Below are positions 1-6,626 of a DNA stretch of 9,041 nucleotides, piece after piece. The first letter of the stretch is position 1. Each line of letters opens with the position of its first letter. Origin of the DNA: an uncultured Bacilli bacterium (GTDB taxonomy: Bacteria; Bacillota_I; Bacilli_A; RF39; UBA660); NCBI GenBank assembly GCA_934167935.1, contig CAKPMH010000036.1, positions 1 through 9,041 of the forward strand. Reading direction: 5' to 3'. Under the pieces are notes generated by a model. That model ran no database searches. It was not told the origin of the DNA and saw only the letters and a list, made by a program, of their open reading frames with translations. A program made the translations under genes and the position numbers.

Positions 1-3
1 CAC

Positions 4-31
4 AAAAAGAGAAAAATAATTTTCTCTTTTT
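4..31. terminator. Hairpin terminator at the window edge
   Basis: A perfect 12-bp inverted repeat (AAAAAGAGAAAA at 4-15, TTTTCTCTTTTT at 20-31) with a 4-base loop ends in a T run on the plus strand and starts with an A run, so it could terminate transcription from either side. The gene it serves lies to the left of the window and cannot be seen. The stem is AT-rich, with two G-C pairs, but long. Confidence 0.6.
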
Positions 32-50
32 AATATACTGCTTTTTTAAT

Positions 51-77
51 TGTGTCTCCTAAACAGGGTTCACATCA
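51..77. mobile_element. Possible right end of an IS3-like insertion sequence (remnant or edge)
   Basis: The stretch TGTGTCTCCTAAACAGGG followed by TTCACATCA is more GC-rich than its surroundings, starts with TG and ends with CA. It sits just after a terminator-like hairpin and a T run. From memory, IS3-family (IS150-like) elements in low-GC Gram-positives often end with a TGTCT...GGGTTCA...CA type terminal repeat shortly downstream of the transposase stop. No transposase reading frame and no matching left end are inside the window, so this is a pattern-based guess. Confidence 0.3.
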
Positions 78-196
78 ATAGAATGGTTGTTTTATTTTTA
101 ATTATAAGATAAACGTAACTAGTACTAATTTAAAAAATATGATAAACTATACCTATAGATTAATTAAGAATAGTAAAAAATCTGTAGAAAAAAATT

Positions 197-205
197 AAGG
201 ATGTG
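197..205 (+). promoter_or_regulatory. Ribosome binding site that selects the GTG start of the acetyltransferase
   Basis: AAGGATGTG differs from AAGGAGGTG by one base and lies 7 bases before the GTG at 213. The upstream ATG at 201 falls inside this Shine-Dalgarno sequence and would have no usable ribosome binding site of its own. Confidence 0.65.
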
Positions 206-212
206 TATAATA

Positions 213-716
213 GTGGAATATATTATTAGAAAAAAAGAATTATATGATTGTGAAGATTGGGTTAATATAAATATTTCCAGTTGGAATGATAATTTAAAAG
301 GAGTGGTTTCTGACAACTTACTAAAAAAAATTTCATTAAATAAAGATGAAAGAATAAAAAAAGAAATAAAAACTTTTAAACAAGATAATTATCATTATGT
401 ATTAGAAGAAAATAAAAAAATAGTTGGTATTTTAAAACTAAAGGAATCAAAAAGAAGTGATTTTATAGGATATGGAGAAGTTCAAATGTTATATCTTTTA
501 ACTAGTGCTAAAGGAAAAGGTTATGGAAAAGCCCTAATTAAAGCTGCTTTTTTAGAATTAAATAAAATGGGATTTAATAAAGTTGTTATAGGGTGTCTTG
601 ATGGTAATCCTTCAAATGAATTTTATAAACATATAGGCGGGAAAAAAATAAAACAAGAAGATTGGAATATATTTGATGAATGTTATAAAGAAAATATATA
701 TTTATATGAGATTTAG
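213..716 (+). CDS. GNAT family N-acetyltransferase
   Basis: This is a cytoplasmic acetyl-CoA-dependent acyltransferase of the Gcn5-related (GNAT) fold; its substrate cannot be told from sequence. Numbered from the GTG at 213 (167 aa), it has an N-terminal region with the SSW-N...KG-VSD pattern at about 22-34 common in this group. A central beta strand (I70-L76) follows. Motif A has the acetyl-CoA pyrophosphate loop K100-G-K-G-Y-G105 followed by an alpha helix. Motif B is N132-P-S-N-E-F-Y-K-H-I-G-G, the usual N-x-x-x-x-F-Y-x-x-x-G-G signature. Length is normal for a single GNAT domain. The start at 213 is chosen because its Shine-Dalgarno (197-205) overlaps the alternative ATG at 201, which would add four residues. 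The next gene begins 24 bases after the stop, so the two are probably cotranscribed. No convincing promoter was found between 78 and 196. The family call is firm. Confidence 0.9.
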   Translation: MEYIIRKKELYDCEDWVNINISSWNDNLKGVVSDNLLKKISLNKDERIKKEIKTFKQDNYHYVLEENKKIVGILKLKESKRSDFIGYGEVQMLYLLTSAKGKGYGKALIKAAFLELNKMGFNKVVIGCLDGNPSNEFYKHIGGKKIKQEDWNIFDECYKENIYLYEI

Positions 717-740
717 AGGTTATGATAAAAATGGAGGATA

Positions 741-1301
741 ATGAAAAAAATATTTAATAATACTTTAATATTAATAATGTCTACCACAACACTAGTATAT
801 TTAATAAATAATATTAATATAAAAGCTTATTTTAGAATATTACCATGCATAACAATATTTCCAATATTATTAATACCAAAAATATTAAATAAATTAAATT
901 TTAAATTAACTGAAATAGAAGAAACATTATATTATATATTTATATTTATTGCTCATTTTTTAGGAGCCATTGTAAATTGTTATGCAAAAATATGGATTTT
1001 TGATTTATTGGCTCATACATTATCTGGAATTCTATCTTTTATATTAGGACTAAAAATTTTAAAGATGAATAATAAAGAAATAAAAATAAATTTATTTAAT
1101 ATAATATTTCTATTTGGCTTTTGCTTTTTAGTAGCAGGTAGTTGGGAAATTATAGAATTTATAGGTGACAAGCTTCTTAAAACTAATTTCTAGCATTCAA
1201 TTGAAACTGGTGTTAATGATACAATGGAAGATATAATATGTGCATTTATAGGATATACTATAGCACTAATACATATTTTAAATGTAATAAAAAAATTATA
1301 A
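741..1301 (+). pseudogene. Polytopic membrane protein interrupted by an in-frame TAG (DUF2238/YjdF-like)
   Basis: The reading frame runs from ATG 741 to a TAG at 1191-1193 (150 aa). It then continues unbroken in the same frame for 35 more codons to a TAA at 1299-1301, for 186 positions in all. The continuation encodes H-S-I-E-T-G-V-N-D-T-M-E-D and a last hydrophobic helix. A G-V-(N/D)-D-T-M-x-D motif is, from memory, the conserved C-terminus of this family of small integral membrane proteins, whose function I do not know. Upstream are about five membrane segments (near 8-25, 33-49, 63-79, 88-107, 118-134), the family-like F87-D-L-L-A-H-T-L-S-G96 and W135-E-I-I-E-F140. One C-to-T change in a CAG (Gln) codon would explain the TAG. 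GGAGG at 733-737 sits only 3 bases from the ATG, which is unusually close. The truncated product may still be made, or the stop read through. Confidence 0.75.
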
Positions 1302-1328
1302 CTATATTTAAATTTTGTATTAATTATT

Positions 1329-1361
1329 AAATAGAAAAGTAAAAATATTTTTCTATTTTTT
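1329..1361 (+). terminator. Rho-independent terminator of the acetyltransferase/membrane-protein unit
   Basis: AAATAGAAAA (1329-1338) pairs with TTTTCTATTT (1349-1358) around a 10-base loop, and the T run continues to 1361. It lies 28 bases after the TAA at 1301. This placement supports 1301, not the TAG at 1191, as the original end of the gene. Confidence 0.65.
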
Positions 1362-1394
1362 ATAATCAGTATTAATAAAGAAAAAATAACAAAC

Positions 1395-1424
1395 TGGAAT
1401 TATTATACATAAATATGTTATAAT
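1395..1424 (+). promoter_or_regulatory. Extended -10 promoter for the M3 peptidase gene
   Basis: TATAAT at 1419-1424 is a perfect -10 box preceded by TGT (1416-1418), an extended -10. The best -35 is poor (TGGAAT at 1395-1400, 18-base spacer), as expected when the extended element compensates. It is followed by the ribosome binding site AAGGAAGTG at 1432-1440. Confidence 0.65.
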
Positions 1425-1445
1425 GCCTTATAAGGAAGTGATTAT

Positions 1446-3200
1446 ATGAAATATAACTGGGATCTTTCTTTATTGTGTAATGATGAAATTTGGAAAGAAA
1501 AATATACTGAATTAAATAAAAATATTAATAAAGTTAATAATAAAATTGAAAGTTTTCTAGACAATGTTGATTCATTTTTGGAATTTATAAATGAATATAT
1601 TAAAATCAATGAAGAAATAGAAGTTATTTATTGTTATCCTAGAAGAAATTTAGATATAGATTTGAATAATGAAAAATATAAAGAAATGTTTAATGAAGCA
1701 TTAGAATTATATCAAAAAATATTAAAATTAATAAATGATCTTGAAAATAAATTAATGGATAATTATGAAGTAGTTAATGAATATTTAGAAGATGAAAAAT
1801 GCATATTTCATAAAAGATATATATCTTTAATATTACGTAGAAAAAAACATATATTAAAAGATGAAAATTATAAAGTAAATTATGAAAATAAGAGACAAGA
1901 TATTAAAAATAAATATCAATCTTTATTTAATAATGAATTTGAACTAGAGCAATTATCCCTTGGAGACAAAGTCGTTAATGTAAATAGATTTAATTATAAT
2001 GATTTAATGCTGGATAAGAATCAAAATCATCGTAAAATTATATTTGATGCTTATACTAAGGAATATGAAAAATACAATAAGATAATAGCTGATTTATATA
2101 TAAGTAAATTAAGAAACGATATAGATTTATCAAAAGCAGAAAAATATGATTCTTTATTATCCAAAAAATTATTTGAATTAGAATTGGATAATGATATAGT
2201 TGAAAAACTTATCAAAAAAGTAAATAAAAATTTATACATTATGCATAATTCTGTAAAACTTAAAAAAGAAATTTTAGGATTAGATAAAATACATTTTTAT
2301 GATTCTTCGTTATCTTTATGTTCTATTCCTAAAATAGAATATAATATAGAAGATGCAATTCAATTAATAAAAAATAGCTTAAATATTTTAGGAGAAGAAC
2401 GCATTCAAATTATTGATAAAATGTTTAATGAAGGTTGGGTAGATGTTTTCCCTAAAAAAGATAAAAAAAGTAGTTCATGTACAAGTATATCTTATTTTGG
2501 TGCTCCATATATACTAAGTAATTTTAATGGCTCAATTAATTCTGTTAGAACATTAATACATGAAATTGGGCATGCATTTAATGTTTATTATTCAAAACAA
2601 CAAAATGATTTTGAATATTTTGAATTTAGTTACTTTTTAACAGAAATAGCTTCTAAAGTAAATGAGTTATTATTTAACGAATATATGATAAATAATTGTA
2701 AATCACAAGAAGAAAAAATATATATTTTGAGTAATATTGTTGGGAATTTAATAAATTCATTATTTGGTCAAGTTATGCTTACTGAATTTGAAGATAAAAT
2801 TGTAAAAAAAATAGAAAATAATGAAATCATAAATAATGAAGATTTAAATGATATATATCTAAATATCAGTAAAAAATATAATGGTGATGAAATGGTTTAT
2901 GAAGATAACATTAAATATGGTTGGAGTAAAATTCAACATTATGTTATGCAAGATAGCTATTATTTATATCAATATTCAATAGGAGCAGCAATAGCATGTA
3001 ATATTTGTAGAAGAATTTTAAATAATGAACCTGGTATTTTAAATAAATATATTAAGTTTTTATCAGCAGGTAATAGTGTTACTATAAAAGAAGCATTAGC
3101 GTATGTTGATATTGATTTGAAAAATGAAAAATATATTGACGATGCTTTTATGATGCTTAATAAAAGTATAGAAGAATTAAGAAAATTAAAAGTTAAATAA
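1446..3200 (+). CDS. M3 family oligoendopeptidase F-like zinc metallopeptidase
   Basis: This is a predicted cytoplasmic zinc peptidase that cleaves short oligopeptides, matching the M3B (PepF) group in layout and length (584 aa, PepF about 600). The N-terminus W-D-L-S-L-L near residue 5 matches the usual start of the family, followed by a long helical N-terminal domain. The catalytic motif is H372-E-I-G-H376, and the third zinc ligand is probably E400 in the T-E-I-A-S-K-V-N-E segment 24 residues later. Near the C-terminus, I496-Q-H-Y with the tyrosines Y505-Y510 corresponds to the family's I-P-H-F-Y...Y-x-Y-Q-Y substrate-binding region. No signal peptide is present. The ATG at 1446 has AAGGAAGTG 5 bases upstream. 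It stands alone, with its own promoter and no clear terminator. The sequence around the PepF motifs is divergent, so the specific gene name is not certain. Confidence 0.9.
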   Translation: MKYNWDLSLLCNDEIWKEKYTELNKNINKVNNKIESFLDNVDSFLEFINEYIKINEEIEVIYCYPRRNLDIDLNNEKYKEMFNEALELYQKILKLINDLENKLMDNYEVVNEYLEDEKCIFHKRYISLILRRKKHILKDENYKVNYENKRQDIKNKYQSLFNNEFELEQLSLGDKVVNVNRFNYNDLMLDKNQNHRKIIFDAYTKEYEKYNKIIADLYISKLRNDIDLSKAEKYDSLLSKKLFELELDNDIVEKLIKKVNKNLYIMHNSVKLKKEILGLDKIHFYDSSLSLCSIPKIEYNIEDAIQLIKNSLNILGEERIQIIDKMFNEGWVDVFPKKDKKSSSCTSISYFGAPYILSNFNGSINSVRTLIHEIGHAFNVYYSKQQNDFEYFEFSYFLTEIASKVNELLFNEYMINNCKSQEEKIYILSNIVGNLINSLFGQVMLTEFEDKIVKKIENNEIINNEDLNDIYLNISKKYNGDEMVYEDNIKYGWSKIQHYVMQDSYYLYQYSIGAAIACNICRRILNNEPGILNKYIKFLSAGNSVTIKEALAYVDIDLKNEKYIDDAFMMLNKSIEELRKLKVK

Positions 3201-3209
3201 AATATTATT

Positions 3210-3233
3210 ATTAGAAAATTACAATTAGAAAAT
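3210..3233 (+). repeat. Short direct repeat in the 3201-3314 intergenic gap
   Basis: The 10-mer ATTAGAAAAT occurs at 3210-3219 and again at 3224-3233, a period of 14 bases, just after the peptidase stop codon. No hairpin terminator was found in this gap. The repeat may be chance in such AT-rich sequence. Confidence 0.3.
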
Positions 3234-3265
3234 AAATATTTAATATTGTTATATACTAAAAATAG

Positions 3266-3294
3266 TTTCTTAAAAAAAATAAATATGATATACT
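3266..3294 (+). promoter_or_regulatory. Extended -10 promoter for the PH-domain-like gene
   Basis: TATACT at 3289-3294 is a good -10 box preceded by TGA (3286-3288), an extended -10. The -35 candidate TTTCTT (3266-3271, 17-base spacer) is weak. The strong ribosome binding site GGAGG at 3304-3308 follows, 6 bases before the ATG. Confidence 0.55.
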
Positions 3295-3314
3295 AAATAC
3301 ATCGGAGGTTTTAT

Positions 3315-3749
3315 ATGAGTATAGTGTATGAAAAAGCAAAACAATTCAAAAAAAGATATCCACTTACAATTGCATGGAGATTAAAAAAACATTCTAAAAT
3401 AATAGATCTGCATTTAAATCCTGGAGAAGAAGTAAAGTATGTATTTGCATGTCAAAAAAATGATAATCCTATTGATATAATTACAACATATGTAATTGCT
3501 CTTACTAATAAAAGAATTTTACTTGGTCAAAAAAGATTATTGTTTGGATATTTCTTTACAGCAATTACTCCAGATATGTTTAATGATTTAGAAGTTAAAA
3601 TGGGAATAGTATGGGGAAAAATAATAATTGATACAGTAAAAGAAACAGTCTATTTATCAAATATAGAACGTGATGCTTTAGATGAAATAGAAACAAACAT
3701 AACTGAATATATGATGAAAGAAAAACAAAAATATGTTAATAATCATTAA
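3315..3749 (+). CDS. Small PH-domain-like (bPH) protein
   Basis: This 144-aa soluble protein has no signal peptide or membrane segment. After a basic helical N-terminus (K-K-R-Y-P near 12-16), residues about 30-125 look like a single beta-rich domain. It includes L-N-P-G-E-E-V-K-Y-V near 34-43 and the phrase V-I-A-L-T-N-K-R-I-L-L near 60-70. In bacterial PH-like domains (such as the bPH_3 or YvbH-type families) a strand reading 'ALTNKRLL' is typical. The last 20 residues form the closing amphipathic helix. Such domains often bind membranes or proteins, but no specific role is established here. The start is well supported by GGAGG 6 bases upstream and a promoter at 3266-3294. The gene is single and ends just before a strong bidirectional terminator. 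The family call is from recalled pattern only. Confidence 0.8.
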   Translation: MSIVYEKAKQFKKRYPLTIAWRLKKHSKIIDLHLNPGEEVKYVFACQKNDNPIDIITTYVIALTNKRILLGQKRLLFGYFFTAITPDMFNDLEVKMGIVWGKIIIDTVKETVYLSNIERDALDEIETNITEYMMKEKQKYVNNH

Positions 3750-3762
3750 TATATTTTATATC

Positions 3763-3789
3763 AAAAAAATGGCATTTAATGCCATTTTT
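3763..3789. terminator. Bidirectional intrinsic terminator between convergent genes
   Basis: AAAAATGGCA (3765-3774) and TGCCATTTTT (3780-3789) form a perfect 10-bp stem with a 5-base loop. Flanking A and T runs give a U-tract on either strand. It separates the rightward PH-like gene from the leftward ABC operon, 14 and 25 bases from their respective stop codons. Confidence 0.9.
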
Positions 3790-3813
3790 AATTTAATATT
3801 GAAAAAATAATAT

Positions 3814-4449
3814 TTATTTAACTTCTTTTACTTTACAATTATCAAATTCAAAGATTTTATTAGAAAGTTCATTTATATCTTCTTTTATATGTGATGAAAT
3901 AATAATTATTTTTCCCTTTTCTTTTTCTTCAAGTAATAATTTTTTAATCTTATTAACAGATTCATAATCAATACCATTAAATGGTTCATCTAAAATAATT
4001 ATTTTGGGATTTTCCATTAATACTTGTGCTATACCAAGTTTTTGTTTCATTCCTAAAGAATATTTATAATATTTTTTATCTTTTTCCTCATATAAACCAA
4101 CATTTTTTAAAGCTCTTTCAATTTCTTCTTTAGTAATAATTTTTTTAATATTAGCTATTAATTCTAAATTTTTATATCCACTTAATGTTGGAATAAATTG
4201 GGGCCTTTCTATTAGACATCTTGTTGAAGGTGGAACAACTATATCTTTGTTTAAAATTTTATCATCATATATAATTTGACCTGCTGTTGGAACTATAAAT
4301 CCACAAATTAGCTTTAATAAAAGTGATTTACCACTACCATTTCTACCAATAAACCCATAAATGTTACCATCTTCAAATTCTATATTTACATCCTCTAAAA
4401 TAATATTTTTTTTATATTCTTTTTTTATATTTTTTAAAACTATTTTCAT
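3814..4449 (-). CDS. ABC transporter ATP-binding protein with an E-loop (BcrA/LanF-like)
   Basis: This 211-aa ATPase energises a transporter formed with the two membrane proteins encoded just upstream. Walker A is G35-R-N-G-S-G-K-S42. The signature is Y130-S-L-G-M-K-Q-K-L, a variant of LSGGQ usual in this subfamily. Walker B with the catalytic Glu is I150-I-I-L-D-E-P156, the D-loop lies near 159-161 and the switch His is H187. Where most ABC ATPases have Gln in the Q-loop there is Glu, in L79-I-E81-R-P-Q-F-I-P. This E-loop was described for lantibiotic-immunity ATPases (LanF), and BcrA-like bacitracin exporters have similar sequences. The domain is complete but the protein lacks a long C-terminal extension. 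It starts 4 bases after the TGA of the preceding gene, and its ribosome binding site (AAAGG) lies within that gene, so translation is likely coupled. The fold is certain; the substrate is inferred only from context. Confidence 0.95.
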   Translation of the reverse strand: MKIVLKNIKKEYKKNIILEDVNIEFEDGNIYGFIGRNGSGKSLLLKLICGFIVPTAGQIIYDDKILNKDIVVPPSTRCLIERPQFIPTLSGYKNLELIANIKKIITKEEIERALKNVGLYEEKDKKYYKYSLGMKQKLGIAQVLMENPKIIILDEPFNGIDYESVNKIKKLLLEEKEKGKIIIISSHIKEDINELSNKIFEFDNCKVKEVK

Positions 4450-4453
4450 ATTA

Positions 4454-5113
4454 TCAACCTTTCAAATCTCCAAATTTAATTTTTTTAGAATATAAATTTA
4501 ATGCATAATTAGCAATTATATTAACTATTAATAACAATCTAATATCAATATTATATAAATTGATATTAAAACTAAAACTACAAAGTACAGTTATTGTAAT
4601 TATAAGGCAAATAAACCAATTTTTTTTATACATAATTATAATAGCATATATACAAGTAATCAAAAGTTCTAACAATATTATTCTTTTTATTATAATAATA
4701 TAAAATGACAAATTTATATTTCTAAAGAAAAATATAAAACTAAAAATTAAAGAATTAAAAATAAATATATATATATAATTAAAAATTAATTTATAAAAAA
4801 TCCATTTTTGAAAATTAATTCTAGTAAATAAATTTTCAAAATTTACATAATCTTTATAAAACAATGAGATAGAAAAATAAATATATATCCCATTATTAAA
4901 AATTAAAAAACTCATATATAAAATATCTCTAAAATTTTGTGGTATGTTTATATTATAGCAAAAAATATTATTTAAAAAATAATCAAATGTTTCTAATGTA
5001 TAAATATTTCTACCAAATAAAAAATATAAAAACAGGAACAAAAAATATATACAAACTAATTTACATTTTTTTGTTATAATATAGTTTAAATCGTTTAAAA
5101 TAAAATATTTCAT
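4454..5113 (-). CDS. ABC transporter integral membrane protein, six helices
   Basis: This 219-aa, extremely hydrophobic protein has about six membrane segments, near residues 20-36, 65-86, 107-130, 136-160, 165-180 and 190-207. The cytoplasmic N-R-type stretch E-N-L-F-T-R-I-N-F-Q-K-W near 93-104 matches, from memory, the coupling-helix region of small ABC-2-like permeases (DUF2705 or WxPxxD group) found in bacteriocin-associated transporters. It lies between another membrane protein and an ATPase, so it is probably one half of the membrane channel. The start ATG overlaps the previous gene's TGA by 4 bases (ATGA), which explains the weak ribosome binding site. Codon use is extremely AT-rich, with long runs of Ile, Phe, Tyr and Asn. 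The family assignment is tentative; the transporter role follows from context. Confidence 0.85.
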   Translation of the reverse strand: MKYFILNDLNYIITKKCKLVCIYFLFLFLYFLFGRNIYTLETFDYFLNNIFCYNINIPQNFRDILYMSFLIFNNGIYIYFSISLFYKDYVNFENLFTRINFQKWIFYKLIFNYIYIFIFNSLIFSFIFFFRNINLSFYIIIIKRIILLELLITCIYAIIIMYKKNWFICLIITITVLCSFSFNINLYNIDIRLLLIVNIIANYALNLYSKKIKFGDLKG

Positions 5114-5991
5114 TTTTCTAACTCATTTAATATTTTTTCTTTATTTTTGTATGTTAAGTAAACAATAAAAGTTGATCCCATACTTAATAATAATGAAATT
5201 AAAACCATACCACTTAAGGATACATCCGTATATGCCCATATATTAGTTAAATTAAAATATAACATGTATTTTGTATTTGCAAATATAATTCCAACAAATA
5301 CTAATTCAAATATTAAAAAAATCATAAGATATTCAATGTATGAAATTATAATATTAATGATAATATTTTTATTATGACTACAATTTAATATAGAAATATT
5401 AATCCAAAAAATACTATGTAATGCAAAATTTAATAAATAAATTGGAATAAATATATACCATATTTGATAATTATTTACACCATAAGCATCAAATCCATAT
5501 CTTGCAATACCATAAGTATAATCAAAATTTCTTGATAAAATTAAAGAAATAATAAAAATTATAAATAAAAAGCCTGGAATAATTAATGCTCCTTTTATAG
5601 CATTTAAATATAAGTTTTTTATACTTTTTTTATAACCAATTCTTGAAATTGAATTAACTAAATAGCCTTTTCTTAAATATTTATGAAAATTCCATGTTGA
5701 TGCAATTATTACTAATAATGGTGCAAGTAGTTGTAAGCAATAAATTGTATCATAAACTATAGTAATATAGCCAAATGTTGATAGAGTATCTCTATTTTTT
5801 AATGTGTCATAGTGATTATTACATAATATTTTATTATCATCATTTTTTTTACATTTTTCATATATTTCATTATAATTGTTTTTAAATTGAATATCATCTT
5901 TTATGTAGTTTTTTATGGAGATTATTCCTAAAATTAAAAGAATTATACAAACAATGAAAAACGCTTTATTATTTTTAAGTCTATCTATCAT
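5110..5991 (-). CDS. ABC-2-type transporter permease, six helices
   Basis: This 293-aa membrane protein has about six helices (near 11-27, 74-98, 132-155, 180-200, 208-238 and 260-282). The roughly 45-residue loop between helices 1 and 2 carries two cysteines, C47 and C57. If it faces outward, as the positive-inside rule suggests from the basic N-terminus, they could form a disulfide. The cytoplasmic region after helix 2, with K-Y-L-R-K-G-Y-L...S-R-I-G-Y-K-K near 105-123, is typical of ABC-2 permeases before the coupling helix. It follows the secreted-protein gene by 44 bases and overlaps the next gene by 4. AGGAG lies 11 bases before the ATG at 5991. No alternative in-frame start with better spacing exists. 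The permease role is well supported by context; the substrate is unknown. Confidence 0.85.
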   Translation of the reverse strand: MIDRLKNNKAFFIVCIILLILGIISIKNYIKDDIQFKNNYNEIYEKCKKNDDNKILCNNHYDTLKNRDTLSTFGYITIVYDTIYCLQLLAPLLVIIASTWNFHKYLRKGYLVNSISRIGYKKSIKNLYLNAIKGALIIPGFLFIIFIISLILSRNFDYTYGIARYGFDAYGVNNYQIWYIFIPIYLLNFALHSIFWINISILNCSHNKNIIINIIISYIEYLMIFLIFELVFVGIIFANTKYMLYFNLTNIWAYTDVSLSGMVLISLLLSMGSTFIVYLTYKNKEKILNELEK

Positions 5992-6035
5992 TACATTATC
6001 ATCTCCTAAAGTAATGAAGTGAGTATCTGTTTTAA

Positions 6036-6404
6036 TTAATGAAACATAATACCAGCAATTGTATTAGCTATATGATAGCTTTTACTTTTAAATACGGCTT
6101 GTATTGTATATCCGTTTAAACTACCTAAACTTGCTATAGAAGATGTTGAACCAACTTTTAAGTTCATATAATTTGATAAAGCTGATGGCTTTTTTCTTTT
6201 AACAGCAAACATAGCATCACTATATTGCAAACTTGAAGCATAAAATCCTGGATAATCTCTTAAACAATCAAAATCTTGACTATACTTTGGAGTTGTTCCA
6301 ACAACTGTTGCAGTTAAATTAGATTTAGCTGCATTAACTTTTATAAATCCAAATACAGCTATTATTAAACTCATTACGCATATTGTTTTTAAATTTTTTT
6401 TCAT
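6036..6404 (-). CDS. Secreted cationic protein, first gene of the ABC operon; not recognised
   Basis: I do not recognise this 122-aa protein. It has a clear Sec signal peptide: basic M-K-K-N-L-K, a hydrophobic core (8-21), and the signal peptidase I site V23-N-A25, giving a mature protein of about 97 residues from A26. The mature part is rich in Ser, Thr, Lys, Tyr and Ala. It has about ten basic and four acidic residues, one cysteine (C47, in D-F-D-C-L-R-D) and a basic patch K69-R-K-K72. The second half reads as alternating beta strands and ends in a hydrophobic stretch (I112-F121). There is no double-glycine leader, no lanthionine-type Cys/Thr core and no modification enzyme nearby. It has its own promoter, GGAGG 6 bases upstream and a three-gene ABC transporter behind it. 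A bacteriocin-like effector, or a sensor of cell-surface stress, are both possible. Its base composition is visibly less AT-rich than the permease genes. Confidence 0.85.
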   Translation of the reverse strand: MKKNLKTICVMSLIIAVFGFIKVNAAKSNLTATVVGTTPKYSQDFDCLRDYPGFYASSLQYSDAMFAVKRKKPSALSNYMNLKVGSTSSIASLGSLNGYTIQAVFKSKSYHIANTIAGIMFH

Positions 6405-6436
6405 ATATTACCTCCATTTATACTCACTTCTATTTA

Positions 6437-6465
6437 ATAGTATCATAGCATTTTTAATTTTTCAA
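6437..6465 (-). promoter_or_regulatory. Promoter of the secreted-protein/ABC operon
   Basis: Read on the minus strand, TTGAAA (6465-6460) is followed after 17 bases by TACTAT (6442-6437), with TGA immediately before the -10, an extended -10. The predicted start near 6430 gives a leader of about 25 bases carrying GGAGG at 6411-6415. This single promoter probably drives all four genes. Confidence 0.65.
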
Positions 6466-6497
6466 TTATTTAATGTTTTTTCTTTCACTATTTATAC

Positions 6498-6536
6498 AAT
6501 ATAAATGATAAAATAAAAAAATTTATTCATTATATT
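6498..6536. repeat. Imperfect inverted repeat between divergent promoters
   Basis: AATATAAATGATAAA (6498-6512) and TTTATTCATTATATT (6522-6536) form an imperfect inverted repeat with a 9-base centre. It lies midway in the roughly 228-base gap between the leftward ABC operon and the rightward 6633 gene. It could be an operator or may reflect AT-rich chance. Nothing else beyond the two promoters was seen in this gap. Confidence 0.3.
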
Positions 6537-6578
6537 TCAAATTGTATTTTTTTCATGTATTAAGTCACATTTTTTATC

Positions 6579-6607
6579 TTTTCATTTAGTAAAAAAAATG
6601 ATATAAT
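6579..6607 (+). promoter_or_regulatory. Extended -10 promoter for the coiled-coil/YutH-like pair
   Basis: TTTTCA (6579-6584), a 17-base spacer ending in TGA, and a perfect TATAAT (6602-6607) make a good promoter. It sits 25 bases before the start codon at 6633 and 13 bases before its ribosome binding site. Confidence 0.7.
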
Positions 6608-6619
6608 TATTAAAATAAG

Positions 6620-6626
6620 AAGGGTG
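6620..6626 (+). promoter_or_regulatory. Ribosome binding site that selects ATG 6633
   Basis: AAGGGTG lies 6 bases before ATG 6633. The GTG at 6624 forms part of this Shine-Dalgarno sequence and has none of its own, so the earlier start is unlikely. Confidence 0.65.

Noticed and set aside
1..200. Riboswitch or T-box leader before the acetyltransferase
   Set aside because: The hairpin at 4-31 is too far upstream, and no conserved T-box or other riboswitch core is seen before the ribosome binding site.
201..212. ATG at 201 as start of the acetyltransferase
   Set aside because: It lies inside the AAGGATGTG Shine-Dalgarno and has no spacing from any other; the GTG at 213 has correct 7-base spacing and gives a normal GNAT N-terminus.
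2051..2239. Small leftward reading frame opposite the peptidase gene
   Set aside because: It is antisense to a conserved coding region, with no ribosome binding site or recognisable domain.
6036..6404. Lactococcin 972 or a lantibiotic precursor
   Set aside because: The context is suggestive, but the mature sequence has no recognisable lactococcin 972 motif, no double-glycine leader and no Cys-rich core, and no modification enzymes are nearby.
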